Assembly: GCA_021818955.1 (NCBI GenBank)
Contig: JAKASR010000003.1
Location: forward strand, 248,001-312,000
Direction: 5' to 3'
Source: Acidobacteriota bacterium
GTDB taxonomy: Bacteria > Acidobacteriota > Terriglobia > Terriglobales > SCQP01
DNA: 64,000 nucleotides
Shown piece by piece: positions 17,092 through 29,082 of this stretch. A program made the position numbers and the translations under genes. Within the stretch, counting starts at the first letter, position 1. Every line of letters begins with the position of its first letter. The notes under the pieces were generated by a model. It had not been told where the DNA came from and ran no database searches. It worked only from the letters and a program-made list of their open reading frames with translations.

Positions 17092-17991
17092 TCAAAAAGC
17101 GCGGGCAATGCTTCGTGCGAAGTGATGAACGGAATAGCCAAGTCCAAACCGGAACACAAAAGGATCGCTGACATCCGACAACCCGAATGCGGGCTCGATG
17201 TGCACGGTCCAGCGCGAAGCGAGAGCATAAATAAAGACGGGGCCGAAATATTGTTGTTCCTGATGCCAAAAGAAACCAAAATGCCGGTTGTTTCCCAGCG
17301 CGCCCATCATTTCCAGGCCATAGCCCAGGCGCGCGGCGGATAACGCCGGCGGCGCCCCCATATTCGAAGCCGTCATGCTGGCTCCCATGCCCATCCAACG
17401 CGGCTCGCGGAATAAGCCCCAGACGTAACCGAAATTATTTTCGTGCGGAGCTTGCAATGCGGTTTCGCTGATGACATTCAAAGTGAGATTGGTTCGTCCC
17501 CAATCATGGTATAGGATTGCCCGCTGCTCAAAAGTATGCGCGGGAGCGCGCCGCGCCAAGGTTAGCGGGCCGGCCAAATCCTCGCCGCCAAACCCGCTGA
17601 CTTCCATTTTGTAGAGCGCGGCCTGATTGAGATCTTCATATTCACCGTACAGGGTAAAATGCAGCCAATGATCGTGCGGAAATAGGCGGATATAGGTATT
17701 GAAGCGCATCCCGCCATAAGTCGTGGGTTGGCCGAAAATCTTTTCCCCTTCGAACATGAAACCCGCCGTCCAGTTTGGCGTAATCCCGTACTCAACCATT
17801 CCCATCGTGGTAAAGAAGTTGGGGCCGGTGCGCGCCGTCTGGTAATCAGGCAACCACATCAGCATCAACGAGCCCTTCCCGGCTGGATAATTGATAGCGG
17901 TGAAATACGGGTCCATTTGGCCCTGCAGGGCTGTAACGGCGGCCAGAAAAAACAATGGCAAGAGCAAGCAGTATGGACGCTGCTTCAGCAT
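17092..17991 (-). CDS. Predicted exported beta-barrel-like protein, family unknown
   Basis: 299 residues. The N-terminus (RPYCLLLPLFFLAAVTALQG then QMDP) is a standard signal peptide with a cleavage site near residue 25. The remainder alternates aromatic and small residues in short strand-like segments (for example WLHFTLYGEYEDLN, MGMGASMTASNMG and VHIEPAFGLSDVSD) and ends with an aromatic-rich strand, all typical of outer-membrane barrels. No specific family was recognised. The ATG has an excellent ribosome site (GGGGGGAGGG, 3 nt upstream). The gene is on its own, so no function can be read from context. Confidence 0.65.
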   Translation of the reverse strand: MLKQRPYCLLLPLFFLAAVTALQGQMDPYFTAINYPAGKGSLMLMWLPDYQTARTGPNFFTTMGMVEYGITPNWTAGFMFEGEKIFGQPTTYGGMRFNTYIRLFPHDHWLHFTLYGEYEDLNQAALYKMEVSGFGGEDLAGPLTLARRAPAHTFEQRAILYHDWGRTNLTLNVISETALQAPHENNFGYVWGLFREPRWMGMGASMTASNMGAPPALSAARLGYGLEMMGALGNNRHFGFFWHQEQQYFGPVFIYALASRWTVHIEPAFGLSDVSDPFVFRFGLGYSVHHFARSIARAF

Positions 17992-18318
17992 TGACCCTCC
18001 CCCCGCACCTTATAAATGAGAATACAACGCCAGGGTTTGCCCAAGCGCCGGCCGGGCGGCATGGGCCGCTCCGCTTCAGGCTGCATTCGGGCGTGCGGCG
18101 CTCTGCATTTGTCCGGCTGGGCTGCGATAACATACACTGGCAAGCGTAGGGAAGCCGCGGCGCGGTGAATAGCACGTTTACCAGGACCGGCAAATCGCGC
18201 AAGGCGCCAGCGAAGATGCCGTAGCTGCCGCGACTGGCCGGCTGGAAAGTCCTGCAATTTTCACAACCGCAAGCAGCCTAGGAGAAGCGCGGCGGCGGCA
18301 CGTTGTTGTTTCTAAAGT
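17992..18318. other. Gene-free stretch upstream of tRNA-Arg
   Basis: About 330 bp between the divergently transcribed barrel-like gene and the tRNA. It must hold both promoters. I see no convincing coding frame, repeat or box pair; short open frames here have no ribosome site and no protein-like composition. Confidence 0.4.
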
Positions 18319-18396
18319 GGGCGCGTAGCTCAGTTGGACTAGAGCATCGGCCTTCTAAGCCGAGGGTCGCAGGTTCGAATCCTGCCGCGCCTGCCA
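18319..18396 (+). tRNA. tRNA-Arg (anticodon TCT)
   Basis: A complete cloverleaf of 78 nt with an encoded CCA end. The acceptor stem pairs GGGCGCG with CGCGCCT (one G-T pair), the D stem GCTC with GAGC, the anticodon stem TCGGC with GCCGA around the loop CTTCTAA, and the T arm contains GTTCGAATC. The anticodon at 18354-18356 is TCT, reading AGA/AGG. A type I restriction-modification operon begins 42 bp beyond it on the opposite strand. The tRNA 3' end is a common integration site, but no duplicate of that end was seen on the far side of the operon. Confidence 0.97.
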
Positions 18397-18437
18397 AGAA
18401 AATCAAGCAGTTAATTGTTTTAGATTCCTACTGGGCT

Positions 18438-21535
<3,098 letters not shown>

Positions 21536-21539
<4 letters not shown>

Positions 21540-22879
21540 AGCACCGCCCCAATCGCTTTTTCAGCCTCTTTAATGCGGATTTCGCCGGAAATGAGTTTTG
21601 GCAAAAGCAAATCGCGAATTGATGATAAATATATATTTTCGTTCATGTTAATTTTTTCGATCATAGGCATAATTATTTTATGAAATAATTTTAATATATT
21701 AGGCTCTGGGTTAATAACATATTCATTTTCTAGAAAATAAGATGTCTGAAAATTGCTAATTCCTGTACTCTGATTTTGATATTTCCACGTCCCTCCTAGT
21801 AAATAAAGATTTTGAAGATGATAATATAATAAGCATGAATATAATGAATTAATAGGCCTGAAACGTCGGCAGAAACTGGCGGGAAGAACTGGATCATTGA
21901 ATCTTTTTATAATCGAATTCGTTATGAATATTGACCGACCTGTAGGTTGTTTTGGGCTCCCTCCTGATATTTCAATAATGATATCTGCATCAGTTAATTG
22001 TCTGTTTACCATTATTTTATTTTCAACATAACGGCATGGTATATTTCTTTTAAAGCCATCCTGAATTGTTGAAAAATCAGTTCCACGTATTATATGCACT
22101 TTTTCTGTACATATATCAGATGGAGCTTCAACACCCCAAGAACCACCAATATTTGATTGAAGTAAATCACTAAATTTTGATACATTCCACCCGAATGGAA
22201 TAGGACCGATAATTGAATTCTGAAATTTTGATGGAAATAAATTATTAATTTCGGTCATAATATTTGATTGTCGGCCTTCTACTTTGGCGCGCACGGGATC
22301 GAAATCTATAAACCAGGATTTGAACAGTGCCTGTGCCATCGCCTCCAGCGTCTCATTCATCTTTCGATTCAATTCAATCTTGTCATCTATGATACTAAGA
22401 AATGCAGTAATAGCTTGTTGCTCAGGTAGCGAGGGAATTGAAATAATTAACTCTGAAAGTACATTAACTGGTACTCGCTGGCGTCCTGATGTGCCTATCA
22501 TCTGTGAAATCGCATACTTACGCACAAAAGGTGAAGTAATAAAATAATATGCAAACCCTGAATCCGTTATCCCAGCACGACCACGAATGACTATAAATTC
22601 AGTTGAACCATGAGCAATTTTCAACGGTGAAGTTGCGCAATAACGAGCAATTTTGCCGTTTTCAAGACAAGGTGTAATTCGAGCCATTAATGTATCACCG
22701 GCAGCAAATACTGAGCCACTCCCTCGAAAAACCCGGCTTTCTATTGCATGTACACATCTATATCCAGGTTCGATAGCCGCCATATCAATAAATGGATAAT
22801 CAACTCCTCGATTGAGCATGATTCTTGGCCCAATTGAGAAAGCCTGCCCGAATGACATTTCACGCCAAATATTAGCCAT
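21536..22879 (-). CDS. hsdS: Type I restriction-modification specificity subunit HsdS
   Basis: 447 residues, with two target-recognition domains (TRD) separated by conserved helices. TRD1 covers about 1-160; the central spacer helix is [19 protein letters not shown] followed by NEALF-like [16 protein letters not shown] near 200; TRD2 covers about 225-400; the C-terminal repeat ends [17 protein letters not shown]. The two TRDs each bind one half of a bipartite DNA site, so the site recognised cannot be read from sequence. The second TRD, encoded at about 21590-22255, is far richer in A/T and Ile/Asn/Lys codons than TRD1, the central helix or the neighbours, suggesting that this half was swapped in from a low-GC donor. 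The start overlaps the end of hsdM by 8 bp. Confidence 0.94.
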
Positions 22880-24470
22880 TGCCTAAATCTTTGAGATTGT
22901 CGATTATTAAACGATCCAGTTTCATGGCTTCAGCCTGCTGTTCTTTCAGAAGTGCTGTAAGCCGGGCCATTTTTTCCTCAAACGGCTCATCATCGTCCTC
23001 AACTACTTCAGCGCCGACGTAACGCCCCGGTGTCAATACATGCCCATGCTGTTGGATTTCGTTCAGCTTGGCCGATTTACAGAAGCCGGGCACGTCTTCA
23101 TACTTCCCTGCCCCTGAATCCCCGCGCCAGGCGTGATAGGCGCCGGCGATGCGCGCCACTTCTTCATCCGTCAATTCACGATGGGTACGGTCGCGTAGGT
23201 GTCCGAGCTTGCGGGCGTCAATAAATAGCGTCTCGCCGAGGCGGTCGCGGAAACGGCCATTGCGCTTATTCCGGACGATAAACCAGAGGCAGACCGGAAT
23301 CTGGGTCGAATAGAAAAGCTGGCCGGGCAGAGCCACCATGCAATCCACCAGATCGGCTTCGATAATCGCTTTCCTGATCTCGCCTTCGCCGGATTGATTG
23401 GACGACATCGAGCCGTTGGCCAAAACGAAGCCGGCGAGGCCGGTTGGGGCGAGGTGATGAATAAAATGCTGCACCCAGGCGAAATTGGCGTTGCCGGCCG
23501 GCGGGGCGCCATAAACCCAACGCTTGTCGGTTCGCAACTGATCGCCGCGCCAATCGCTATCGTTAAATGGCGGATTGGCCAGAACGTAATCGGCTTTTAA
23601 ATCGGGGAATTCATCTTTGATGAACGACCCCTGCTCGTTCCAGGCGATATGGGCATCTATGCCGCGGATGGCCAGATTCATTTTTGCCAGACGCCAGGTG
23701 GTGTAGTTCGATTCCTGGCCGTAGATGGAGATATCGCCGATCCGGCCGCGATGCTCCAAAATGAATTTCTCGCTCTGCACGAACATGCCGCCGGAACCGC
23801 AGCAGGGGTCATAGACCCTGCCCTGATATGGCGCCAGGATCGCGACCAGGATGCGCACCACATGCGCCGGAGTATAGAACTGGCCGCCTTTTTTGCCTTC
23901 GGCGCTGGCAAATTGAGACAGGAAATATTCATAAACCCGGCCGAGTATGTCCCGGGCGCGGTCAGCAGGCGCGCCCAGGCCCAAATCGCTGAAAAGATTT
24001 ATAAGCTGGGCCAGGCGATGTTTATCGAGCGCCGGCCGGGCATAATCGCGGGGCAGGACACCCTTAAGCGAGGGATTGTCGCGCTCGATGGCGGCCATGG
24101 CGTCATCCACCAGCTTGCCGATGGTGGGTTGAGGCGCATTGGCGCGTAGATAGGCCCAGCGGGCCTCTTTCGGCACCCAAAAAATATTCGAGGCGCTGTA
24201 TTCATCCTGATCTTCCGGATCGGCGCCCTCTTTCACCTGAGCTTGTAATTCGGCATGCTTGGCCTCGAAGGCATCGGAAATATATTTCAGGAACAGCAAG
24301 CCAAGCACGGTGTGCTTGTACTCGGCCGCATCCATGTTGTTGCGCAGGGCATCGGCAGCGGCCCATAGCTTGGCCTCAAATCCCAAATCGCCGCCGCTGC
24401 CATCGCCACTTTTAGTAACAGCGTTCGATTTGCCATTTTGCCGCGATGCGGCTTGCCTGCCTCTAGCCAT
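22872..24470 (-). CDS. hsdM: Type I restriction-modification DNA methyltransferase HsdM
   Basis: 532 residues. The HsdM N-terminal helical domain occupies about 25-165 ([20 protein letters not shown] with [10 protein letters not shown]). The catalytic N6-adenine methyltransferase domain follows with the SAM loop [18 protein letters not shown] near 217-235 and the catalytic NPPF in [14 protein letters not shown] near 295-300. The C-terminal tail is a coiled coil for HsdS binding. Members methylate adenines in the bipartite site to mark self DNA. The start is well supported by GAGGA six bases upstream of ATG. It is the first gene of the operon. Confidence 0.96.
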   Translation of the reverse strand: MARGRQAASRQNGKSNAVTKSGDGSGGDLGFEAKLWAAADALRNNMDAAEYKHTVLGLLFLKYISDAFEAKHAELQAQVKEGADPEDQDEYSASNIFWVPKEARWAYLRANAPQPTIGKLVDDAMAAIERDNPSLKGVLPRDYARPALDKHRLAQLINLFSDLGLGAPADRARDILGRVYEYFLSQFASAEGKKGGQFYTPAHVVRILVAILAPYQGRVYDPCCGSGGMFVQSEKFILEHRGRIGDISIYGQESNYTTWRLAKMNLAIRGIDAHIAWNEQGSFIKDEFPDLKADYVLANPPFNDSDWRGDQLRTDKRWVYGAPPAGNANFAWVQHFIHHLAPTGLAGFVLANGSMSSNQSGEGEIRKAIIEADLVDCMVALPGQLFYSTQIPVCLWFIVRNKRNGRFRDRLGETLFIDARKLGHLRDRTHRELTDEEVARIAGAYHAWRGDSGAGKYEDVPGFCKSAKLNEIQQHGHVLTPGRYVGAEVVEDDDEPFEEKMARLTALLKEQQAEAMKLDRLIIDNLKDLGNG

Positions 24471-25082
24471 AAATTTCCTCGATATTCAGGCCAAATCTTT
24501 CCATTCTGGAGTGGTTTGTGTCAAGCGCTTAAATTTGATTCCCTGCTTTTAAATTCCTGAAAAAACAGAATTTATTTATTGGCGTCAAGGGGTTATCCGG
24601 CATTTATTCACAAGAAAAGAACGCTGGATGGCATTGAATTCAAATTTTGAAAATTCATTGATTGCGAGAGCAGCCCACGCGCGCGCGTACGACAGCAAAT
24701 TGACAGTATAGAATTGTCCTGTCGAAGTAGCCTCGTGCCTTTATTTCGTGGATTCCCCCACGCCTCAGTCCGGGTTTTCCCTGATTTTCTTTTCCGAAAA
24801 ATTATTTAAATTATGTATTGACCGGCGGAGGGCATGCCTCCCTGGGCGCCATGTGCTTTTTTCCTGTTCGGCGCCAAGGTCATCCGGCGCCGGAATGCGG
24901 CGCGGCCGTCTTGAGTTTAAAGCGCGGACGGTTGAGTCGGACAGAAGTTTTCGTCATTGGCAATTTCCGCGAAATTGCCGGGGAGATGAACGGCTGTCCG
25001 GCGTGGCCGTTAATGCATGGCTCTGGCGCGGGCAACAGGCGGATTTTCCCGGAATTTGAGGAGAGTAATTCAAGGCCAGTGC
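24471..25082. other. Gene-free stretch with island edge and an element pair
   Basis: About 610 bp. The left half (24480-24860) is AT-rich like the hsdS TRD2 region, with no frame that looks coding; it probably carries the hsdM promoter on the minus strand. No integrase gene and no repeat of the tRNA-Arg 3' end was found. The right part contains a head-to-head element remnant (24920-25015), described separately. Confidence 0.45.
24920..25015. repeat. Head-to-head pair of element left ends
   Basis: GGTTGAGTCGGACAGAAG is a plus-orientation left end of the dispersed element. About 60 bp further, ACGGCTGTCCGGCGTGGCC then GTTAATGC is the same left end inverted. Between them lies the palindrome GGCAATTTC-CGC-GAAATTGCC (24959-24979). 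The outcome is one large imperfect inverted repeat without right ends. Confidence 0.65.
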
Positions 25083-25661
25083 ATGCATCGTGAATATGAT
25101 CTTTTTCGGCGCGTGGGGGAAAAATCAGGCCAATGGCTTTATTCCATTATTGGATTGCCGGAAGCCTGCGACCGCCTGGCCAAGGAAGCCGCCCAGAGTC
25201 TCGAGTCGGAAGTTTATGTCGAGCACGTGCGCAGCAACACGATTGTGGCGCGCATGAATATCCCCGCCCAAGATCTGCACAAATCCATTTTTTTCGTGGG
25301 GTTTGGCGAGCCGGCCAGCGCGAATGTCTCCGCCAGCCTGACCGGCATGGGCTATACCGTTACCGTGCATCGGAACAATGCAACCGCCAAGCTGGTGCTG
25401 GAGCTGCCGCAGAGCTATAAATATTTTGTCCTGGGCAATGGCCCGGACGAACCGCGCGATGACATTTGCCGCTTCATCAAGCGGCGCTTCCCTGGCGCCA
25501 GCGTGCTGGCGTTGAACATGCGCCATGAATCGCTGGCCGGCGCCGACCTGAACCTGCCCGCTATTTCCATTCCCGGCCGGTGGGTTGCGGCCCTGCAGGG
25601 GCATTCCAGCGCAGGCTCGCCGCTGCTGGCCGGCTCGGGCAAGCGGACGCGGCGCGCATAG
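25083..25661 (+). CDS. Two-part protein with degenerate receiver-like domain
   Basis: 192 residues from the ATG at 25083, the most plausible start because the conserved-looking MHREYDLFRRVGEKSGQWL follows and AAGG stands 9 nt before. Residues 1-60 form a small domain of the type YDLFxxxxxGxxLWxxxIxGLxEAxxRL found at the head of some acidobacterial regulators. Residues 65-165 have the alternating strand/helix pattern of a response-regulator receiver (SIFFVGFGEPASANVSASL, YKYFVLGNGPDEPRDDI, SVLALNM) but lack the usual acidic pocket and phosphoacceptor Asp, so it would be a pseudo-receiver. No output domain follows. The name is based on fold pattern only and needs structure prediction. Confidence 0.5.
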   Translation: MHREYDLFRRVGEKSGQWLYSIIGLPEACDRLAKEAAQSLESEVYVEHVRSNTIVARMNIPAQDLHKSIFFVGFGEPASANVSASLTGMGYTVTVHRNNATAKLVLELPQSYKYFVLGNGPDEPRDDICRFIKRRFPGASVLALNMRHESLAGADLNLPAISIPGRWVAALQGHSSAGSPLLAGSGKRTRRA

Positions 25662-25676
25662 CGTTCCGGGCGAGAG

Positions 25677-25703
25677 CGGCCGTGCCCTTTTACGCTTATG
25701 GCG
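25677..25703 (-). repeat. Element right-end remnant between two 3' ends
   Basis: AGCGGCCGTGCCCTTTTACG resembles the terminator-like right end of the element in minus orientation, with a damaged stem. It directly follows the pseudo-receiver gene and overlaps the last codons of the convergent ROK gene. Confidence 0.45.
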
Positions 25704-26874
25704 CGATGCCCGGGCGGAAATAGCGGTGCAGCACCATTGCCACCGAGCCGCGCAGGCGTGGCTGCCGGCCTTCGTCGGAGGGCACGATGCGCGGCGGATT
25801 ATGGACGCGCGCCAGCGCTGCCGCTTCGTGCTCGATGATGGGGCCTAACGCTTGCCAGGCTTGGGTAATTTCGCCCACCACCACAATGCAGGCCGGCGCC
25901 AGGCAATGGGTCAGCATGGCCATGCCTTGCCCGAGAGAGCGCGCCATGCGCTCCAGCGCCTGCGTCGCGCGCGCCTCCCCCTGGGCAAACTGCAGCAGCA
26001 AGGCGGGGAATTCACCGGCGCCGGCCCGGCGCGGCTCGCGCGCCGGGCCGGCATGGCCGTTGGCCGGCTGGCGGTAATAGCGCAAGGCGGCGCTATTGGA
26101 GGCCAGCGTTTCCCAGCAGCCGCGCCCGCCGCAACCGCACGCCGGCCCATCGCCGGCCAGGCTTATATGGCCAAATTCACCCGCCGCGCCGCTGGCGCCC
26201 CGCACCAAACAGCCATTGGCGATGATGCCGGTGCCAATGCCTTCGGAAACTGTCACTACCACCAGGTTTTGGGCGCCGGCGTGCGGACCTTCCCAGACCT
26301 CGGCCAGGGCGCAGGCATTGGCGGCGTTTTCAATGTACACCGGCACGTTGCAGGCGGCCTCCAGCGGGGTTTTTAAGTCCACTTGCCGCCAGCCCAGATT
26401 GGGCGCAAATACGATGATGTGATTGCCCGCATCCACCCGGCCGGGCACGCTGATGCCGATACTCTCGATCTGGTGGTGGCGCGGGCTCGCCTGCAGGCGC
26501 TGTATGCGCGGGATGAGCTGGCGCAGAAAACTTTCCGGTTCGGCGGGCGTGGGCCAGCTTTCCTGGCCCTCGAGGCCGAGATTGAAATCGGCAATCGCCA
26601 GATCGGTGCGGCGCGGGCGCACGTTGATGCCCAGTATGCGGCTGCGCTGGCGATTCAGGCGCAAGGCCAGCGGCTGGCGTCCCCGGGGCAGCACCTGCCG
26701 TTCGCCTTCGGTGACCCATTGATTGCGCAGCAGCTCATTGACAATGGTGGATACCGAACTGCGCTGCAGCCCGGTGCGGCGGGCCAGCTCGGCGCGCGAA
26801 ACCGGCTGCCCGATCCGAATCAGATCGAGAATCCGGCTGCGATTGATACTGCGAATGGTTTCCGAGTTGGCCAT
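25696..26874 (-). CDS. ROK-family transcriptional regulator (NagC/XylR type)
   Basis: 392 residues. A MarR-like winged HTH lies at about 8-70 (IRSINRSRILDLIRIGQPVS, RAELARRTGLQRSSVSTIVN). The ROK fold follows, with the phosphate-loop-like LGINVRPRRTDLAIADFN near 90, GIGTGIIANGCLVRGASGA and the zinc-binding ACGCGGRGCWETLAS near 240. Such proteins repress sugar-use genes and release DNA on binding a sugar or sugar phosphate. Close to the start, a 16-bp imperfect palindrome at 26969-26984 may be the operator. No sugar-transport genes are nearby, so the target is unknown. Confidence 0.88.
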   Translation of the reverse strand: MANSETIRSINRSRILDLIRIGQPVSRAELARRTGLQRSSVSTIVNELLRNQWVTEGERQVLPRGRQPLALRLNRQRSRILGINVRPRRTDLAIADFNLGLEGQESWPTPAEPESFLRQLIPRIQRLQASPRHHQIESIGISVPGRVDAGNHIIVFAPNLGWRQVDLKTPLEAACNVPVYIENAANACALAEVWEGPHAGAQNLVVVTVSEGIGTGIIANGCLVRGASGAAGEFGHISLAGDGPACGCGGRGCWETLASNSAALRYYRQPANGHAGPAREPRRAGAGEFPALLLQFAQGEARATQALERMARSLGQGMAMLTHCLAPACIVVVGEITQAWQALGPIIEHEAAALARVHNPPRIVPSDEGRQPRLRGSVAMVLHRYFRPGIAP

Positions 26875-26968
26875 CGTAAATTGCGGGTTCGCCCGCCCCG
26901 GCTCCCGCCCCTAAGCCGCCCTTGCCCGGGGCGTCTAACCTGTTCCGATTTTGAGCCTTAGGATTTAG

Positions 26969-26984
26969 TTGTCAAGCTGTACAA
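26969..26984 (-). promoter_or_regulatory. Imperfect palindrome upstream of the ROK gene
   Basis: TTGTCAAGCTGTACAA is symmetric as TTGT, AGCT centre and ACAA with two mismatched pairs. It lies 95 bp upstream of the ROK start and includes a TTGACA on the minus strand, although no good -10 stands at the right distance. An autoregulatory operator is plausible. Confidence 0.3.
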
Positions 26985-27059
26985 AATGGCGCGGCCGCGC
27001 GCCGCAAGCCGAGCCGCTGGCTGCGAAAACATGACGGCGGGCAGTTTTCGCGCTCACTT

Positions 27060-27338
27060 AAGCGTTAACGGCCGAGTCGAACAGCAGTATTCGTCAATGG
27101 CAATTTCGGAGAAATTGCCTCTAGCCTGGTCAATTTCGGAGAAATTGCCTGCAGCATGCTCAATTTCAGAGAAATTGCCTCTAGTCATGCTCGTAGGCCG
27201 AAGCGCGGGGTTACTGTTAGGTCCCGCGCTGATTAACGAAAATAAACTTTCTGCATCTATGAGTATTCGCAACGCGTCCGGTTTCGGCCGGATCTTTGCG
27301 AAAGCGTCAGCGCCTAAAAGTCAAAGCGGCCGTGCCGC
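27060..27338 (+). repeat. Dispersed AAGCGTTAAC element, 279-bp copy with three hairpin modules
   Basis: A complete copy from AAGCGTTAACGGCCGAGTCG to CGGCCGTGCCGC. The segment after the left end (27098-27190) carries three tandem copies of a palindrome CAATTTC-GGA-GAAATTG (the third has AGA in the loop), where the copy at 30050 has one. The shared interior includes GCGCGGG paired to CCCGCGC and GTCCGG paired to CCGGAT. Its right end overlaps the 3' end of arsR, supplying that gene's final codons and stop. Confidence 0.9.
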
Positions 27339-27744
27339 AAGTTTTCACGGCGCCCACCGGCAGCGGCGGCGGAGCCCCTTCCAGCGCCGTTAATTTTTGC
27401 GGCCGGCGGCATGCCCGGCTGAACCGCGCCAGATCGGCTTGCATCGCTTTTTCGCCTTGCAGGGCCGCCAGCGTCTGCCGCAGTATCTTCGCCGCGCCCG
27501 CATGCGGCGGCGCCACCATGCGGTAATGCATCCATTTGCCTTCGCGCCGCGCGGCCACCACCCCCGCCCGCCGCAGATAGGCCAGATGGCGGGAGATCTT
27601 GGGCTGGCTCTGCTGCAGAATCTCCACGAAATAGCAGACGCAGACTTCCTTGCCGTTCATCAGGTTGAGCAGCCTGAGCCGGGTGCGGTCCGCCAGCGCG
27701 GCAAACAAAAGCGCCAGTTCGTAAGTCTTCGAGCCGGGGTTCAC
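27307..27744 (-). CDS. arsR: ArsR-family arsenite-responsive repressor
   Basis: 145 residues. A winged HTH covers about 5-95 ([40 protein letters not shown]). The arsenite-binding pair Cys35-Val-Cys37 sits in [13 protein letters not shown] at the start of the third helix, as in As(III) sensors. The GTG start at 27744 faces the ACR3 pump gene, so this is a divergent arsR-acr3 unit in which ArsR should bind the short shared promoter region. The last ten residues (GTAALTFRR and neighbours) are read from the right end of the dispersed element at 27060-27338, so the native C-terminus was replaced; the DNA-binding and sensor parts are unaffected. Confidence 0.9.
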   Translation of the reverse strand: MNPGSKTYELALLFAALADRTRLRLLNLMNGKEVCVCYFVEILQQSQPKISRHLAYLRRAGVVAARREGKWMHYRMVAPPHAGAAKILRQTLAALQGEKAMQADLARFSRACRRPQKLTALEGAPPPLPVGAVKTCGTAALTFRR

Positions 27745-27764
27745 GCTTTCATGATAGATACGGA

Positions 27765-27794
27765 TTGACAGATGTGTCCAGGGGCGATTATATT
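27765..27794 (+). promoter_or_regulatory. Sigma-70 promoter of the ACR3 gene
   Basis: TTGACA (27765-27770) and TATATT (27789-27794) are separated by 18 bp, near consensus for both boxes. Transcription would begin near 27801, about 70 nt before the proposed ACR3 start. The boxes lie within the 126-bp divergent spacer, where ArsR binding would block both directions. A weak GACA/TGTC symmetry spans 27767-27778. Confidence 0.7.
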
Positions 27795-27869
27795 CGGCTT
27801 AGCGTATGTATGCCGGAGGGTGGCCGCCGGGCCCGCTGGCGTGAGCTCGGCCGGCGGGCGGAGACGGCG

Positions 27870-28928
27870 TTGAAAAAAAGCTCCCTGTCTTTTCTGGACC
27901 GCTACCTGACCTTGTGGATCTTCGCCGCCATGGCCCTCGGCGTGGCCGGCGGCTGGGCGTGGCCGGGCATGGCCCCTTGGCTGCAGCGCTTCAGCCTGGG
28001 CTCTACCTCGCTTCCCATCGCCCTCGGCTTGATCCTGATGATGTACCCGCCGCTCGCCAAGGTCCGCTATGAAGAACTCGGCGAGGTCTTCCGGAACAGA
28101 AAAATTTTGGCCCTTTCTTTGATCGAAAACTGGCTGATCGGCCCGGTGTTGATGTTTGTCCTGGCCATTATTTTTCTGCGCCATTACCCGGAATACATGG
28201 CCGGGCTCATTATGATCGGCCTGGCGCGTTGCATCGCCATGGTGATCGTTTGGAATGAGCTGGCGAAGGGCGACACGGAATACGCCGCCGGCCTGGTCGC
28301 CTTCAATTCGATCTTTCAAGTGCTCTTCTATTCGGTGTATGCCTGGATCTTCGTGACCAAGCTTCCGCCCTGGTTGGGCTTGCACGGCGCCGTCGTGGAT
28401 ATTTCAATCGGCGAAATTGCCCATAGCGTCTTCATTTATCTCGGCATTCCCTTTCTGGCGGGCATGTTCACCCGCCTGGCGCTGGTGCGGAGCAAGGGCC
28501 GGACCTGGTACGAAACGCAATTTATCCCGCGCATCGGCCCGCTCACGCTGGTCGCCCTGCTTTTCACCATCGTCGTGATGTTCTCGTTGAAGGGAGCGGT
28601 GATCGTGCGGCTCCCCTTCGACGTGATCCGGATTGCGATCCCGCTGTTCATCTACTTTGTCGTGATGTTCCTGGTCTCGTTTTATTTCGGCTACCAATTG
28701 GGCGCGGATTATTCCAAGACCGCCACGCTGGCTTTTACCGCGGCGAGCAACAATTTTGAACTGGCGATAGCCGTCGCCGTGGCGGTGTTTGGCATCAACT
28801 CCGGCGCGGCCTTCGCGGCCGTCATCGGCCCTTTGGTCGAGGTGCCGGTCATGATCGGCCTGGTGAACGTCGCCTTCTATTTCCAGCGGCGCTATTACGG
28901 GGTGGCGGCGGAAGCCGGAACCGCATGA
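27870..28928 (+). CDS. acr3: ACR3-family arsenite efflux transporter
   Basis: 352 residues from a TTG at 27870, preceded by GGAG at 7 nt. The protein then opens [20 protein letters not shown], the usual ACR3 start. About ten transmembrane helices are predicted. The hallmark [15 protein letters not shown] with the essential Cys (near residue 121) is present, as is the [20 protein letters not shown] segment near the C-terminus. ACR3 exports As(III) with proton exchange in the inner membrane. The frame is open further upstream to 27765, but that codon is the TTG of the -35 box, so translation cannot start there; an ATG at 27810 is the other option. No arsenate reductase gene is present in the window. 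Confidence 0.93.
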   Translation: MKKSSLSFLDRYLTLWIFAAMALGVAGGWAWPGMAPWLQRFSLGSTSLPIALGLILMMYPPLAKVRYEELGEVFRNRKILALSLIENWLIGPVLMFVLAIIFLRHYPEYMAGLIMIGLARCIAMVIVWNELAKGDTEYAAGLVAFNSIFQVLFYSVYAWIFVTKLPPWLGLHGAVVDISIGEIAHSVFIYLGIPFLAGMFTRLALVRSKGRTWYETQFIPRIGPLTLVALLFTIVVMFSLKGAVIVRLPFDVIRIAIPLFIYFVVMFLVSFYFGYQLGADYSKTATLAFTAASNNFELAIAVAVAVFGINSGAAFAAVIGPLVEVPVMIGLVNVAFYFQRRYYGVAAEAGTA

Positions 28929-28945
28929 CGGCCGGGCGTTAAAGT

Positions 28946-28962
28946 CGCGGCTCGGCCGCGTG
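28946..28962. repeat. Element end remnant after ACR3
   Basis: GCGGCTCGGCCGCG matches the terminal stem of the dispersed element, preceded by GCGTTAA a few bases upstream as if left and right ends had been brought together. The U-tract is missing. It lies in the convergent spacer between ACR3 and the FkbM gene. Confidence 0.35.
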
Positions 28963-29082
28963 GCGTGTGCTGGCGGGCAGGGTGCCGCTATTGGCGGCCG
29001 AAATCGCCTGTGCGCGCCCTGGGCGGCGATGCCGGAACGGGCCCGCTTTCGGCTCGCCTGGAAGCTCCGCCGCCGCTCAGCT

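Noticed and set aside
24471-24900. Attachment site for an integrated island at tRNA-Arg
   Set aside because: No copy of the tRNA 3' end (GGTTCGAATCCTGCCGCGCC) was found near the far end of the hsd operon and no integrase is present.
27098-27190. CRISPR array suggested by three regularly spaced palindromes
   Set aside because: Repeat units and gaps are too short, there are only three units, no cas genes are nearby, and the same palindrome belongs to the dispersed element family.
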